A stretch of DNA of 64,000 bases from Acidobacteriota bacterium (GTDB lineage Bacteria > Acidobacteriota > Blastocatellia > RBC074). Position 1 is the stretch's first letter, and the number at the start of each line of letters is the position of its first letter. Location: positions 122,259-186,258 of the forward strand of contig JACPYM010000066.1 of NCBI GenBank assembly GCA_016196035.1, read 5' to 3'. Positions 43,287 to 53,395 of this stretch are shown in pieces. The notes under the pieces are model-generated. The model was not told the origin of the DNA, made no database searches, and saw only the letters and a list, made by a program, of their open reading frames with translations. The position numbers were made by a program, and so were the translations under genes.

Positions 43287-44429
43287 ATGCGCGCAGATTT
43301 GGCCGATTGGATCGCCCTCAACATGATTCGTGGCATCGGGCCGCGCACCGCCAATCAATTGCTGGCAGAATTCGGCACACCCGCGCAGGTCTTTGCCGCC
43401 TCGCGCCTGTGGCTGGAAAAGCTCGGCCTTAAACCCAATACGATTCAAGAACTGCACGACTCTTCCATCCTGGAAAAAGCCAACGCCGAAATCGAACGTC
43501 TAGAGGCCTTGCACGCCCGCGTCATCACGCTCGAAGACGAAGATTACCCGGCGCTGCTGCGCGAGATTCACGATCCGCCGATTGCTTTGTATGTGCGCGG
43601 CGATTTGCCCAGAGCCTACGCACAACCGTGTCTGGCCGTGGTCGGTTCGCGGCGCTGTTCAACTTACGGCGTGAATACGGCGCAGATGTTGGCGCGCGAT
43701 CTGGCTGCCAATGGGTTGACCATCGTGTCGGGCATGGCGCGCGGCATTGACGCTGCCGCGCATCGGGGCGCGTTGGAAGTCGCCGAGGCGGGCGGCCAGA
43801 CCATCGCTATCGTCGGCACGGGGTTGGAAACGATCTATCCCAAAGAGCACAAAGGCTTGGAAGCGGAAATCATGGCGCACGGCGCGGTCATTTCTGAATT
43901 TCCGCTGGGCACGCCGCCGCTGCCGCAAAATTTCCCCTATCGCAACCGCATCCTCAGCGGCTTGTGTTTCGGCGTGTTGGTGGTCGAAGCCGCCGAGCAT
44001 AGCGGCTCGCTCATCACCGCGCGGCTGGCATATGAACAGGGCCGCGAAGTGTTCGCCGTGCCCGGCAATATCACCTCGCAGACTTCGTTTGGCCCGAATT
44101 ATCTGATCAAAGACGGCGCAAAACTCGTCCAGCAATGGCGTGATGTAGTCGAAGAATTGCCGCTCGACATGAAAGAGAAAATTCTGGACGTCCAACGGCT
44201 TGCCGAGCAGAAAGACGGCAATGTTCAGCCGCTGTTTCCCGCCGTTGAATTCAGCGCCAGCGAACGCCAGTTATTGGAAATTCTTTCCGCCGATGTCCCC
44301 GCGCACATTGATCAGTTGTTAATGTCCAGCGGGCTGGCCTCAGCTGAATTGATGAATGCATTGCTTAGCCTGGAAATGAAAGATAGAATCCGAGAGCTTC
44401 CGGGCAAGAGTTTTATCAAACGGCTGTAA
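43287..44429 (+). CDS. dprA: DNA-processing protein DprA (Smf)
   Basis: 380 residues, start ATG with CGGAGGA about 8 nt upstream. An N-terminal helix-hairpin-helix-like SAM region (WIALNMIRGIGPRTANQLLA) is followed by the Rossmann-like DprA core: VVGSRRCSTYGVNTA, VSGMARGIDAAAHRGAL, GTGLETIYPKEHKGL, the conserved FPYRNRILSGL and EAAEHSGSLITA. A C-terminal winged-helix (DML1-like) domain, about residues 325-380, is present. DprA loads RecA onto incoming single-stranded DNA during natural transformation. No other competence gene is in the window. It is the clearest housekeeping-type gene here. Confidence 0.96.
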   Translation: MRADLADWIALNMIRGIGPRTANQLLAEFGTPAQVFAASRLWLEKLGLKPNTIQELHDSSILEKANAEIERLEALHARVITLEDEDYPALLREIHDPPIALYVRGDLPRAYAQPCLAVVGSRRCSTYGVNTAQMLARDLAANGLTIVSGMARGIDAAAHRGALEVAEAGGQTIAIVGTGLETIYPKEHKGLEAEIMAHGAVISEFPLGTPPLPQNFPYRNRILSGLCFGVLVVEAAEHSGSLITARLAYEQGREVFAVPGNITSQTSFGPNYLIKDGAKLVQQWRDVVEELPLDMKEKILDVQRLAEQKDGNVQPLFPAVEFSASERQLLEILSADVPAHIDQLLMSSGLASAELMNALLSLEMKDRIRELPGKSFIKRL

Positions 44430-44462
44430 GCAGCGAAGGCATTATCTGAAGTGAGCGTCATA

Positions 44463-45140
44463 ATGGAAATTTGGGGCTGGGTGAGCGGCAGTGTCGAATG
44501 GTTAAAGACCCTCGTCTTTGGTGTTTCCGATCAGGTGATTGCTTTGCCAGTCTATTGGGCCGCCCCGCTGATGATTTTGGTGGGGGCGGCAGATTCCTCC
44601 CTCCTCTCTTTGCCCGAAGTCAATGACATCATCACCATCACGCGCATCGCGCATAACCCGGCTGAGGTCTGGTTCTTTCCGCTCTTTCCGGCCCTTGGGT
44701 CGGTGTTGGGTTGCTCATTGTTGTATTACCTGGCGAGACAGGGGCGCGATACGATTACGAAACGCTTCCACCCGGAAGCGATCAAGCGGGTCGAATTGAT
44801 CTATCGCCGTTGGGGCTTTTTGTCGCTGGCGATACCGGCGCTGTTGCCGCCACCACTGCCGTTCAAGATTTTTGTGGCGACGGCCGGCGCGCTGGGCTAT
44901 CCGCCCAAACGCTTTGCCGCCGTGGTGATGATCGCCCGCACGATACGCTATTACTTTTGGGGCTTTGCCGCGTGGGTTTATCGCGAAGAGGTTTTGCAGG
45001 CCTTAAAATGGCTGGAAGCGCATTTCGAGCTTATCCTCGGCGCAGTGGTGGGCGGCATCGTTTTCTTTTTCTTAATACGTTGGTTGCTGATGGTGATGAA
45101 AAGCCGCGCGCTCAGGGCCGAGGCTTCTTATTCGGATTGA
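44463..45140 (+). CDS. DedA/VTT-domain membrane protein
   Basis: About 225 residues with four to five TMs. The SNARE-associated/VTT core is visible as LILVGAADSSLLSLPEVND, then VLGCSLLYYLARQG and LLPPPLPFKIFVATAG (a DedA-type Pro-rich re-entrant loop), and a C-terminal TM. DedA-family proteins move or scramble lipids such as undecaprenyl phosphate. The start is either this ATG or a GTG at 44451; neither has a strong ribosome site. It follows dprA by 33 bp and has a paralogue 0.45 kb downstream. Confidence 0.82.
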   Translation: MEIWGWVSGSVEWLKTLVFGVSDQVIALPVYWAAPLMILVGAADSSLLSLPEVNDIITITRIAHNPAEVWFFPLFPALGSVLGCSLLYYLARQGRDTITKRFHPEAIKRVELIYRRWGFLSLAIPALLPPPLPFKIFVATAGALGYPPKRFAAVVMIARTIRYYFWGFAAWVYREEVLQALKWLEAHFELILGAVVGGIVFFFLIRWLLMVMKSRALRAEASYSD

Positions 45141-45268
45141 ACTTGTCCGGCAAGCTGTCAGCTTGCCGTTGTGTCGGAAGATGACCCCCTTCCGGTTGAA
45201 TTACTAACTGATGTTACGCGGTGGAAGTTTGACGATTCAGTTTGACCGTGAAAGACGGCGGTTTTTGT
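45141..45268. repeat. Short AAGCTG/CAGCTT hairpin and flanks
   Basis: CAAGCTGTCAGCTTG near 45152-45166 is a small hairpin; a sister (CAAGCTGGCAGCTTG) is near 45549-45563 on the other side of the large inverted repeat. GATGTTACGC (45213-45222) also has a complement (GCGTAACATG) near 45513-45522, so the whole 446 bp spacer is nested and symmetrical. Confidence 0.65.
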
Positions 45269-45475
45269 GCGCCGGAGGCGCAAGGGACATTAGCCGGTGG
45301 TGGAGCGCGGCGCGGAACCACCGGACGGCCAAAGCGCAGCGCGCCAAGCCCTGGAAAGGGCGACAGACGAACTGTGGTCTAGCGCCCTTTCAGGGCTGGG
45401 AATCAATCCTGACGCGGTTCCGGTGGTTCCGCGCGACGCTCCACCACCGGCTAATGTCCCTTGCGCCTCCGGCGC
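45269..45475. repeat. Very long nested inverted repeat between the two VTT genes
   Basis: Arms of 39 bp (45269-45307 and 45437-45475) are perfect. They continue inwards with CGCGGAACCACCGGA (45310-45324 with its complement near 45419-45433) and CCCTGGAAAGGGCG/CGCCCTTTCAGGG around 45350-45396. In all about 100 bp on each side can pair, the longest such structure in the window. No reading frame inside is convincing. Confidence 0.88.
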
Positions 45476-45586
45476 GAAGAAGACTGCCAAATTAAAACTC
45501 AATCTTTTCACTGCGTAACATGAGTTACTAAAATTATCGAGATCGCAGCAAGCTGGCAGCTTGCCGCTACCGTTGAGGCTTCATCC

Positions 45587-46225
45587 TTGAAATCATTCGT
45601 TGCCAAACTCACCGCCTGGCTCAAATCCGTCCAGGCCGCCCTTATTGCGTTCGGCGCATTCGGTATCTTTACCATCGCTTTGTTGGACGCTTCCTTTCTG
45701 CCGTTACCCGGCGGGCCGGACGCCGTCGTGATGACGCTTTCGCATTTGAATCACACCCTGATGCCGCTGTATGTGTTGGCGGCAGTGTTGGGTTCGACAC
45801 TGGGGTGTTTGTTGCCCTATTGGATTGGCTACAAAACCGGCGCGGCGGCCTTGCGCAAATTCAGCCCGGAACGGCGTGACCGCGTCAGTCAATTATTGGA
45901 TCGGTACGACACCTGGGCCATGCTGGTCGGTGCAATTCTGCCGCCGCCCTTTCCTTTCAAAATCTTTTTGATTTCGGCGGGCGTCTTTCGCGTCAAAGTC
46001 TGGCGCTTCCTGCTGGCGCTCTTCATCGGACGTTGTGTGCGCTATGGATTGGAAGGCTGGATGGCCGTGCGCTATGGCGAACACGCGGCGGATTTGTTCA
46101 AACAGCATTATCCAAAGATCGGGCTGGTGCTGGCGGCAGTGATCATTGTGTTCCTCATCGTCAATACGTTGCGCAATCGGAAGAATAGTGACGACGAGGG
46201 CGGGGAATTGCCCGATGCCGTTTGA
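45587..46225 (+). CDS. DedA/VTT-domain membrane protein (paralogue)
   Basis: 212 residues from a TTG start with GAGG about 10 nt upstream. [20 protein letters not shown], then [19 protein letters not shown] and [19 protein letters not shown] match the same VTT core as the gene upstream, with the Pro-rich re-entrant loop. About four TMs and a charged C-terminal tail ([12 protein letters not shown]). A lipid transport role is inferred from the DedA family. The two VTT genes lie in the same direction but are separated by a 200 bp inverted repeat, so their expression may be uncoupled. Confidence 0.82.
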   Translation: MKSFVAKLTAWLKSVQAALIAFGAFGIFTIALLDASFLPLPGGPDAVVMTLSHLNHTLMPLYVLAAVLGSTLGCLLPYWIGYKTGAAALRKFSPERRDRVSQLLDRYDTWAMLVGAILPPPFPFKIFLISAGVFRVKVWRFLLALFIGRCVRYGLEGWMAVRYGEHAADLFKQHYPKIGLVLAAVIIVFLIVNTLRNRKNSDDEGGELPDAV

Positions 46226-46242
46226 GCGTGCCGAGAAAACGT

Positions 46243-46278
46243 AAGCCGCAGATAAACAACCAATTTTATCTGCGGCTT
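46243..46278. terminator. Convergent-gene terminator hairpin
   Basis: AAGCCGCAGATAAA (46243-46256) pairs with TTTATCTGCGGCTT (46265-46278). It lies between the ends of two convergent genes (46225 plus, 46291 minus). The GCAGATAAA word matches the repeat words near 41463 and 41850. Confidence 0.7.
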
Positions 46279-46290
46279 GCTTCTTCAAAC

Positions 46291-46734
46291 TCACTTCAGC
46301 TTCACCACTTTTTCCAACCACCATTCTCCACCCGTCTGACTCACCACCAGCGTCGCGGTGATGCGGTCGCCGACTTTGAGCCGCTCAAACAGCCGTTTGT
46401 CTTTGAGTGGAAACTTCATCGTCATCGCTTCCATGTAATCGGCAATCGCCTCGTGTTCGACCTCGGCCAGCGACAACTGCGGGTAGAGCGCATAGATTTT
46501 GCCTTTCAGCACATAGCGTTTCGGCGGCGTGCCAGGCGGATATGGTGTGGGCGCGGGCTGCTGCTCCACACGGCGTGGGACGATGCCGGTTGCTGATGGC
46601 GGCGGGGTGGGCGTCGGCGTTGGTTTTTTCGTCTGCGCCGCGCGTTTGCGCCCGGTTTGCGCAGGTGCCCCTTGCGTCAGGCCAAGCACTACGCACAGTC
46701 CGCCAAGCAACATCATTCGATAACAACCAGGCAT
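46291..46734 (-). CDS. CusF-like periplasmic copper-binding protein
   Basis: 147 residues; start ATG with GGAGAAAG upstream. A signal peptide (to about APAQ) is followed by a Lys/Arg and Pro/Thr-rich linker (residues 28-70). The CusF-like beta barrel then has YVLKGKIYALYPQ, VEHEAIADYMEAMTMKF (the His and the Met-x-Met copper ligands) and VGDRITATLVV, ending WWLEKVVKLK. In such proteins the M-x-M and His bind Cu(I)/Ag(I). The usual partner genes (CusBA, SCO1) are not adjacent, so it may be a stand-alone copper chaperone. Confidence 0.8.
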   Translation of the reverse strand: MPGCYRMMLLGGLCVVLGLTQGAPAQTGRKRAAQTKKPTPTPTPPPSATGIVPRRVEQQPAPTPYPPGTPPKRYVLKGKIYALYPQLSLAEVEHEAIADYMEAMTMKFPLKDKRLFERLKVGDRITATLVVSQTGGEWWLEKVVKLK

Positions 46735-46746
46735 GACTTTCTCCGC

Positions 46747-47691
46747 TTATTTCTTCCACGCCAGCTTGCCCATAGCGCGCCAGGTGGTCAGTTTGATGCC
46801 CAATTCTTTCAGCAGCGCCCGCGTTTCAGGATCGGTGAATGACAGAAAGTCGGCATGGCGTTGTTGCCACGAACCGGTGATGCCTTTGAGTTCGTCATTG
46901 TCCAAACCCAAATGCACGATCAATATCGTCACGCCGGGTTTCAGGTTGCGCAGCAAATCGTGATACGCCTTTTTACGTTCGGCAGCCGTCTTGCCCGGCA
47001 CGCCTGTCACTAGATAATCCAACAGCACAAAACCATCCGCCTCGATCTTGCGCAACGCAGCCTCACCAATCGGCGAACCGGAGGCTTTGCCATACGCCAG
47101 CGCTTCGGGTGTCGCGCGCATCACCATCACCGGGATGCCGTACTCTTTGCCGAGCTTGGTGTACACGTCAAAGAAATCCTGCCGCGTATACAGCGTGCCC
47201 ATGTGCGTGTCCAGGTGCGTGGGCTTGATGCCGAATTGCCGCGCGCGTTCGATCTGCGCGCGAATCTCGGTCTCAATTTCCTGCGGTGTCGCGTGCTTGG
47301 CCGTATCCGCTTCCGAACGCCACATGTAGCCTTCGGGGTCGAGCAAGCCTTTGACCTGATCGGGCGGCGCGACCGGACGCCAGCGGAAATACTTCCACTC
47401 GCTGGTCAGCGTCAGATGCAGGCCGAAATCCACTTCGGGATGCTCGCGCGCGTAGGCAGCAATTTCCGGCATCCAGGGGCAAGGAATCATGATGCTCGCC
47501 GAAGTGACCATCCCGTGTTTGAGCGCCTCCATCGTCGCCAGGTTGACCGCATGCGACATGCCCACGTCATCGGCATGCACGATCAGCACTTTGTCATCGG
47601 GGCCGAAGCCGAGTTGTTGTGCGGTGTTTTGCGCGAAAGCGGCGGGCGCGAAAAGAGTAAGTGTTATGAGTATTGCGAAACGAAAATTCAT
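46747..47691 (-). CDS. ChbG/HpnK-family carbohydrate deacetylase, secreted
   Basis: 314 residues from the ATG at 47691; the longer frame upstream runs through another gene's antisense. A signal peptide (to AAFAQ) is followed by [20 protein letters not shown], the YdjC/ChbG motif with metal-binding Asp-Asp and His. [12 protein letters not shown] (second His pair) and [11 protein letters not shown] (third His region) complete the Zn site. Relatives deacetylate chitobiose or hopanoid-linked N-acetylglucosamine. The signal peptide suggests a periplasmic substrate. It lies 12 bp upstream of the CusF-like gene, so they may be one transcript. Confidence 0.82.
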   Translation of the reverse strand: MNFRFAILITLTLFAPAAFAQNTAQQLGFGPDDKVLIVHADDVGMSHAVNLATMEALKHGMVTSASIMIPCPWMPEIAAYAREHPEVDFGLHLTLTSEWKYFRWRPVAPPDQVKGLLDPEGYMWRSEADTAKHATPQEIETEIRAQIERARQFGIKPTHLDTHMGTLYTRQDFFDVYTKLGKEYGIPVMVMRATPEALAYGKASGSPIGEAALRKIEADGFVLLDYLVTGVPGKTAAERKKAYHDLLRNLKPGVTILIVHLGLDNDELKGITGSWQQRHADFLSFTDPETRALLKELGIKLTTWRAMGKLAWKK

Positions 47692-47749
47692 ACGTTGAAA
47701 CCTTTCCGTCGGTTGAATTTCAGCAAGGAAAGCTTGACCCCTCATGTGC

Positions 47750-48400
47750 TTACCGCTTGCCCGGCGGCCAGGCGAAAAAGAGCGCCGACACCTGACAACT
47801 GAACCCTGGCAAGAGCGGCGAACTGAGTTTGTCCTGCGCTCCCAGCGTGCTGACGTGCCGCAACCGCAAACGTGCGCGCCGGTAAATTTCGACCTGCCGG
47901 CCAATCCAATCTACGATCCAATATTCCTGTACCCCACGCCGCGAATAGAGTTTGAGCTTGGCTTTGCGGTCACGGTCTTCGTTCTGTTTGCCGGGCGAGA
48001 GCACTTCGACAACCAATTCGGGCGCGTGGCGGAAATGGCCGGAGTCGTCCAGCGCATTGACCAAACGTTCACGGCCGATCCACACCACATCCGGTTCGAC
48101 ATCATCGTCATCGGCAAAAACCAAACCGGGATTAATGACGACTTCGCCCAGTTGGCTTTGTTGATTCCAGTCGAACAGGTAATGGCTAAGCGCCGTGCAA
48201 GAGTATTGATGCTCAAAGGTGGATGATCTGGACACAAACAACTCTCCTTCGATGATCTCGTAATGTTTGCCTTCATTGCTGTCCAGCAGCAGCAAGTCTT
48301 CCGAGGTGAATTTCGGCGCGGCCATTTCCGCCTTCGTGGCTTTCGGTTTGGTAAGTTTTGGCGCCGGTTTCGGGATCAGTATGCGTTGCGGTGTTGCCAT
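47750..48400 (-). CDS. Uma2 family (DUF820) putative endonuclease
   Basis: 216 residues; GAGGAG precedes the ATG. The family pattern is plain: [11 protein letters not shown], the [11 protein letters not shown] segment, [12 protein letters not shown], and K-rich [15 protein letters not shown]. These supply the Asp, Glu and Lys residues of a PD-(D/E)XK-like fold. The family is expanded in cyanobacteria and Acidobacteria; its biological role is not established. It starts 13 bp after the GMC oxidoreductase, so it is probably co-transcribed, but no functional link is evident. Confidence 0.85.
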   Translation of the reverse strand: MATPQRILIPKPAPKLTKPKATKAEMAAPKFTSEDLLLLDSNEGKHYEIIEGELFVSRSSTFEHQYSCTALSHYLFDWNQQSQLGEVVINPGLVFADDDDVEPDVVWIGRERLVNALDDSGHFRHAPELVVEVLSPGKQNEDRDRKAKLKLYSRRGVQEYWIVDWIGRQVEIYRRARLRLRHVSTLGAQDKLSSPLLPGFSCQVSALFFAWPPGKR

Positions 48401-48413
48401 AGATACTCCTCGC

Positions 48414-50114
48414 TTACAGATTGCGCTTTTTCAATTCGCTGACCAAATGCTCGCACGCCCGCACCGTAATTGCCATCATCGTCAGGGTCGGATTCTGACA
48501 GCCTTGCGAAACGAAAGCCGCACCATCGGTGACAAAGACATTCGGTGAGTCCCAGACACGATTGAACGGATCGAGCACAGACTTTTTCGGATCGCTGCCC
48601 ATGCGCGCCGTGCCGACTTCGTGAATGCACAGACCGGGGTTGGCGAGTTGCGCATTGCCGCCTTCGACTTTCCAGCCAGCGGCTTCGGCCATTTCGTTAA
48701 GCGTGGCGAACTGGTCTTTGGACATCGCACGCTCGTTGTCGCTGTAGCTGCAATCAATGTGCGCGACGGGAATTCCCCAGGCGTCTTTGACTTCTTTGTT
48801 GATCGTCACGCGGTTTTCCGGGCGTGAGAGCATTTCGCCGAAGGCTCCCAGCCAGAAGCTGGCCGGGGCATTGGTCTCACGCACCGTTTGTTTGAAGCGC
48901 GGGCCGAAGCCGGGGAAGCTTTTCAGGTGCGGATGCAGCATGGTTTTGTTGGCTTCGCCCTGAATGCCATAGCCGCGCAGGAAATCTTTGTGCTTGTCGA
49001 AGACATTGCGGAACTTCGGAATATAAATGCCATTGTTGCGCCCTTCCGAAAAATCGTAGCCGTATTGCGCTGTGTCGGGCACAGTGCCGGTGACGCTGAC
49101 CGAATAAGTGTGATCCATCAGATGTCGGCCCAACACGCCGGATGAATTACCGAAGCCTTCGGGGTGTTGGCGCGTAGCCGAATTCAGCAGGATGCGCGTG
49201 GATTCAATCGTCGAGGCGCAGAGCACGACGACTTTGGCAAAGGCTTCGTAGGACTTCTTCGTCACTTGATCAATGTATGCGACGCCCTTGGCTCTGGCGG
49301 TGTTCGTGTCCACGACCAAATGACTGACGACAGCATTAGTGCGCAGCGTCAGCCGCTTCGTTTTCATGGCGGCGGGCAGCGTCGAACCGGGCGTGTTGAA
49401 CATGGAATTGGTCGAGCAGCCGCGTTCGCAATGGCCGCAATAATGACAAGCGGCGCGCCCGTTGTGTGGCTTGGTCAACATCGCCACGCGGCCCATGATC
49501 ACTTTGCGCTGTGGCCAGTTCTTTTCAACGGCCTTTTTTAACGCGCGCTCAGCGCAGGTCATCGCCATCGGCGGCAGAAAAACCGAATCGGGCAACTGTG
49601 GCAGGCCTTCCGTCGCGCCACTGATGCCGACGAAGCGTTCGACGTGTTCGTAGTACGGCGCGAGTTCTTGCAAACCAAGCGGCCAATCTTCACCATGTCC
49701 ATCGCGCGAGGCGGCTTTGAATTCATAATCGCTCAGCCGGTACGACTGGCGGCCCCACATAATCGAACGCCCGCCCACGTGCCGCCCGCGAATCCAGTCG
49801 AAGCCTTTGCCTGCCGGTGTCGTGTACGGATTGTCCACGTCGTCTACAAAAAGGTGATTGCCGTATTCGGTGCAGGCGTAGCATTTCGACTGAATCGGCT
49901 GGCGCGCTTTGAGCAATTCTTCTTGCGGCACTACACCGCGATATTTCAGTTCATAAGGATACGCGACCATTTTGAAATCTTTGTCGGGGTCAAGCATTTT
50001 GCCCGCTTCCAGCAAGAGGACGCGCAGCCCTTTTTCGGTCAGTTCCTTGGCCGCCCAGCCGCCGGTCGCGCCGGAACCGACGACAATCGCATCGTAGCTC
50101 GCAGTTTTCGCCAT
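48414..50114 (-). CDS. GMC family FAD-dependent oxidoreductase
   Basis: 566 residues; start ATG at 50114 with CAGGAG upstream. The FAD-binding motif VVGSGATGG (residues 11-19) is near the N-terminus, [18 protein letters not shown] is the GMC signature, and [12 protein letters not shown] is a cysteine cluster found in the gluconate-dehydrogenase-like branch. The C-terminal GMC domain has the His of [11 protein letters not shown] and the Asn of [10 protein letters not shown]. It probably oxidises an alcohol or sugar group with an electron carrier, not oxygen. There is no Tat signal. A cytochrome or small subunit gene is not adjacent. Confidence 0.9.
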   Translation of the reverse strand: MAKTASYDAIVVGSGATGGWAAKELTEKGLRVLLLEAGKMLDPDKDFKMVAYPYELKYRGVVPQEELLKARQPIQSKCYACTEYGNHLFVDDVDNPYTTPAGKGFDWIRGRHVGGRSIMWGRQSYRLSDYEFKAASRDGHGEDWPLGLQELAPYYEHVERFVGISGATEGLPQLPDSVFLPPMAMTCAERALKKAVEKNWPQRKVIMGRVAMLTKPHNGRAACHYCGHCERGCSTNSMFNTPGSTLPAAMKTKRLTLRTNAVVSHLVVDTNTARAKGVAYIDQVTKKSYEAFAKVVVLCASTIESTRILLNSATRQHPEGFGNSSGVLGRHLMDHTYSVSVTGTVPDTAQYGYDFSEGRNNGIYIPKFRNVFDKHKDFLRGYGIQGEANKTMLHPHLKSFPGFGPRFKQTVRETNAPASFWLGAFGEMLSRPENRVTINKEVKDAWGIPVAHIDCSYSDNERAMSKDQFATLNEMAEAAGWKVEGGNAQLANPGLCIHEVGTARMGSDPKKSVLDPFNRVWDSPNVFVTDGAAFVSQGCQNPTLTMMAITVRACEHLVSELKKRNL

Positions 50115-50210
50115 CACTTTTTCTCCTGTTGGGATCAATTCGGAATGTTGTGGCGCACAATCTAGTACAAGCCACTGGATGGGGCAATCGCGGAGACGGC
50201 ACCGGGCGAG

Positions 50211-50301
50211 ACGGTACCGCGCGCGTGAGCAAGCGGAGATTTTGCTTGAAAGCCATTGTGCATTAGCTGACGTCGCCGCTTGCTCACGCGCGCGGTACTG
50301 T
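50211..50301. repeat. Inverted repeat, family A, between divergent genes
   Basis: Arms 50211-50236 and 50276-50301 (26 bp, one mismatch; ACGGTACCGCGCGCGTGAGC type) with a 39 nt loop. It lies in the shared promoter region of the GMC gene (minus) and a crotonase gene (plus), so it is not acting as a simple terminator. Confidence 0.9.
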
Positions 50302-50365
50302 TTCGCTTGTGCTCTCGCTGCCTGGCAAAGAGAATGTCACTAACTCCTAAGCAGGATCACCAATT

Positions 50366-51133
50366 ATGTCGAATTACACTGTTATCACTTACGAGATACA
50401 CGATGCCGCCGCGCACGTCACCCTCAACCGTCCCGACAAACGCAACGCCTTAAACGAGGCACTGGTCAGCGAACTCAGACAGGCGCTGACCGCCGCCGCG
50501 CAGGACGAAGCCGTCAAAGCGATCGTCATACGCGGCGCAGGCAAGGATTTCTGCGCAGGCGCTGATTTGGCCCAACTGCAAAAAATCGCGCAGGCCAACA
50601 TCCTGGAAAACGTCGAAGACGCGCTCGGCTTTGCCGAATTGCTGCTGCAAATGCGGCGCATGCACAAACCCGTGATTGCCGCCGTGCACGGGCGCGCGCT
50701 GGCCGGTGGCGCGGGGCTGGCTTCGGCTTGCGATCTGGTGATTGCCGCGCGCTCGGCGCAGTTCTGCTACACCGAAGTCAAAATCGGCTTTGTGCCTGCG
50801 ATGGTGATGGCGATTGCGCGGCGTAACCTGACTGAGAAACGCGCCTTTGAAATCCTGACCACGGGCAAACTGCTGAGCGCCGAAGAGGCCGCGTCGTATG
50901 GTTTCATCAATCGCGTTTGCGACGATGATGTATTTGAAGCTGAGGTCGAAGCCTTCGCTAGCGAAGTCACCAGGGTCAGCGCCTCGGCGGTGATGTTGAC
51001 CAAGTATCTGCTGTATCAAACCGACGGCATGACCTTTGAACAGGCGCTGCGCACGGGCGTTGATGTCAACGCGATGGCGCGGCTGACGCCGGATTGCCAA
51101 CAAGGTGTGCAGAAATTTTTGAACAAAGCATAG
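50366..51133 (+). CDS. Enoyl-CoA hydratase family protein (LiuC-like)
   Basis: 255 residues. [35 protein letters not shown] (oxyanion hole) and [18 protein letters not shown] show the crotonase fold. The second hydratase Glu is present ([13 protein letters not shown]) and the first is Gly. The [10 protein letters not shown] tail after it resembles 3-methylglutaconyl-CoA hydratase LiuC of the leucine pathway rather than generic EchA. Other leucine-pathway genes are not in the window, so the assignment stays at family level. It is transcribed away from the GMC gene and towards an MFS gene. Confidence 0.82.
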   Translation: MSNYTVITYEIHDAAAHVTLNRPDKRNALNEALVSELRQALTAAAQDEAVKAIVIRGAGKDFCAGADLAQLQKIAQANILENVEDALGFAELLLQMRRMHKPVIAAVHGRALAGGAGLASACDLVIAARSAQFCYTEVKIGFVPAMVMAIARRNLTEKRAFEILTTGKLLSAEEAASYGFINRVCDDDVFEAEVEAFASEVTRVSASAVMLTKYLLYQTDGMTFEQALRTGVDVNAMARLTPDCQQGVQKFLNKA

Positions 51134-51145
51134 CGACCACAACAA

Positions 51146-51236
51146 TGCGGTACCGGGAGCAGTAGCGACCGGGTGAAGGCTGGCGGGCATTCTAAGCGCC
51201 GAACCTCACCCAGTCGCTACTGCTCCCGGTACCGCA
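51146..51236. repeat. Inverted repeat, family C (GGTACCGGGAGCAGTAGCGA arms)
   Basis: 31 bp arms (51146-51176 and 51206-51236, one mismatch) around 29 nt. It starts 12 bp after the crotonase stop and ends 17 bp before the MFS ATG. A second copy is at 61022-61110. Confidence 0.9.
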
Positions 51237-51253
51237 TCAAAGAGCAAACCTGA

Positions 51254-52828
51254 ATGAGCAGTCCCGAAAACACGCTTCAGACAACCGCGACCACTGAACT
51301 CACCCCACAAACGACCCTCACCTTAATAGGCGTCGCGCTCGGCATTTTTATGGGTGCGCTCGAAAACACTATCGTCGGTACCGCCATGCCAACCGTCATT
51401 GCGACCTTGGGCGGGATCGAAATTTATAGTTGGGTCGCCGTGGCTTATCTGCTCACTTCGACGGTGATGACGCCGATTTGGGGCAAGATGGCCGATTTAC
51501 TAGGGCGGCGACCGGCGATGTTTGGCGGCTTGGCGCTGTTCATACTAGGTTCGGCGCTGTCGGGCGCGGCGCATTCGATGGGGCAATTGATCGCTTTTCG
51601 CGCCTTGCAAGGGCTGGGTTCCGGCGCGCTCTTTCCGGTTGGGATGACCATCGTGGCCGATTTGCTGACGCTGGAAAAGCGCACCAAGACCATCGCGCTC
51701 TTTAGCGGGATGTGGGGGATGGCGAGTTTGTTCGGGCCGCTAGTCGGCGGTTTTTTGACCGAACATTGGTCGTGGCGCTGGGTTTTTTATATCAACCTGC
51801 CATTCGGTATGTTGGCGGCGGGGTTGATTTGGGCCAATTACACCGAACGCCACGAGCGCCGCACCAATATCAAACTCGATTACGCGGGCACGTTGACGTT
51901 GGCGCTGGGGCTGATGGCCTTGCTGATCCTGGTCGAACGGGGCAGCGTGCTGAGCCTGCCAATCGTGCTGGGCGGCGCGTTGGTATGTGTGGCGCTCAGC
52001 GTGGCCTTCGTTTGGATCGAACGCCATAGCCCGGAGCCGTTGATCCCGCTCAAACTGTTTCGTGAACGCATGGTGCTGGCGACGACGCTGCACGGCTTGT
52101 TTGCCGGGATGCTGATGTTCGGTTCGATGTTGTATCTGCCGCTTTTTGTGCAAGGCGTGTTGGGCACTACGCCCACGGCGGCGGGCGCGATTTTGACGCC
52201 GTACATTCTTTCCTGGGTCGTCTGTTCGATCATCGGCGGGCGGATGATCTTGCGCGTGGGCTATCGCCCGGTTGTGTTGACGGGAATGTTGCTGATGATG
52301 CTGGGGGCGCTGATGCTGGCGTTTGTCTCGGCGGCCACGACACTGAATTATCTGGCCGGTTCGGTGATCTTGATGGGCATGGGCGGCGGTCTCACGCTTT
52401 CCAGTCTGATGATCGGCTCGCAACATTCGATGCCGCGTGCGTTGCTGGGTGTCGTGACTTCGACGGTGCAATTCGCGCGTAACATCGGCGCTTCGTTGGG
52501 CGTGGGCATTCTGGGCGCGGTCATGGCCTGGCGCTTACGACACGAATTGGCGCAGGGCCGTAGTGGGGAACTCACCGCGCTGGCTTTGCAACACAGCGAC
52601 ATTGCCGCCCTCGTCCGCCAAACGACGCGCGCGGCCTTATCTCCGGCAGCAGCGCAATTCTTGCAACAAGCGCTGGCGAATTCGTTGCGCCTGGCCTTCA
52701 TTGTGGGCTTGGTAATGGTGGTGATCGCGGCGTTGATTTCGATGCTGATCCCTGCTGGCACCGCCCACGACTTAGTGCACGAAGACCACCAGGCCGACGA
52801 TGCTGCCACCATCGTGCCAGAGCTTTGA
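51254..52828 (+). CDS. MFS multidrug exporter, DHA2 (EmrB/QacA) type
   Basis: 524 residues with about 14 hydrophobic segments. Motif A is [13 protein letters not shown] between TMs 2 and 3; [16 protein letters not shown] and [16 protein letters not shown] (motif C-like) follow. Drug:H+ antiporters of this family export lipophilic or cationic compounds. No EmrA-type adaptor or TetR/MarR regulator is adjacent. The family C inverted repeat lies directly upstream. The C-terminal 20 residues are soluble and acidic. Confidence 0.9.
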   Translation: MSSPENTLQTTATTELTPQTTLTLIGVALGIFMGALENTIVGTAMPTVIATLGGIEIYSWVAVAYLLTSTVMTPIWGKMADLLGRRPAMFGGLALFILGSALSGAAHSMGQLIAFRALQGLGSGALFPVGMTIVADLLTLEKRTKTIALFSGMWGMASLFGPLVGGFLTEHWSWRWVFYINLPFGMLAAGLIWANYTERHERRTNIKLDYAGTLTLALGLMALLILVERGSVLSLPIVLGGALVCVALSVAFVWIERHSPEPLIPLKLFRERMVLATTLHGLFAGMLMFGSMLYLPLFVQGVLGTTPTAAGAILTPYILSWVVCSIIGGRMILRVGYRPVVLTGMLLMMLGALMLAFVSAATTLNYLAGSVILMGMGGGLTLSSLMIGSQHSMPRALLGVVTSTVQFARNIGASLGVGILGAVMAWRLRHELAQGRSGELTALALQHSDIAALVRQTTRAALSPAAAQFLQQALANSLRLAFIVGLVMVVIAALISMLIPAGTAHDLVHEDHQADDAATIVPEL

Positions 52829-52999
52829 TTGCCTCTGGTCAACTCCAAAGATTGCGCCATCACACCAAAGATGCACTGACCGCCAAGCGTAGCTTCCTGC
52901 CATAATCCAGCCGATTTGATCCTTTCCAAACCAGCAGCCGCGCCACGTCCAAACGCCAACAAGCTTTACTACATTTCGCCACAAAGTGTCCGTGCACGA

Positions 53000-53029
53000 T
53001 TGACAATTATCTATGTAGAACACTATACA
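53000..53029 (+). promoter_or_regulatory. Sigma-70 promoter for PadR/ADOP module 1
   Basis: TTGACA at 53000-53005 and TATACA at 53024-53029 with an 18 bp spacer, about 37 bp before the PadR ATG. The word CTATGTAGAA (53011-53020), shared with the second module's promoter, lies between them and could be part of a PadR operator. Direct AGCTAGCTAG words follow the -10. Confidence 0.7.
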
Positions 53030-53065
53030 AGCAGAACACTAGCTAGCTAGCTTCAGGAGTTACTC

Positions 53066-53386
53066 ATGGGCAAGAGTTACCTTTCGTATTCGGTCGCGGT
53101 CATTTTGCAGGCCTTGGACAATGGCTACATCTATGGCTTCGACATTATGGACATCACGGGTTTGCCGAGCGGCACGGTCTATCCGGCCTTGCGGCGCCTG
53201 GAAGAGAACGGCTTCGTGCGGTCGAAATGGGAAAAGCACGCCGTCGCGCAAGCCGAACTGCGTCCCCCGCGCAAATACTACGAACTGACCAAGGCCGGGA
53301 AAACGATGTTGACCGAAGCGGTCAGTCGTTACCGGTTACTGGACCAATCACCGCTCGCTACGCGCGAGCCGAAAGAAGCTGACTGA
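53066..53386 (+). CDS. PadR-family transcriptional regulator
   Basis: 106 residues; CAGGAGTTACTC precedes the ATG. A winged helix: [20 protein letters not shown], then [20 protein letters not shown] (recognition helix and wing) and [17 protein letters not shown]. It is a short PadR without the C-terminal four-helix part. PadR repressors bind operators upstream of their own gene and a transporter; this gene is 9 bp from an ADOP permease gene, so it most likely controls that module and itself. Two paralogous modules occur in the window. Confidence 0.9.
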   Translation: MGKSYLSYSVAVILQALDNGYIYGFDIMDITGLPSGTVYPALRRLEENGFVRSKWEKHAVAQAELRPPRKYYELTKAGKTMLTEAVSRYRLLDQSPLATREPKEAD

Positions 53387-53395
53387 GCCACTGCG

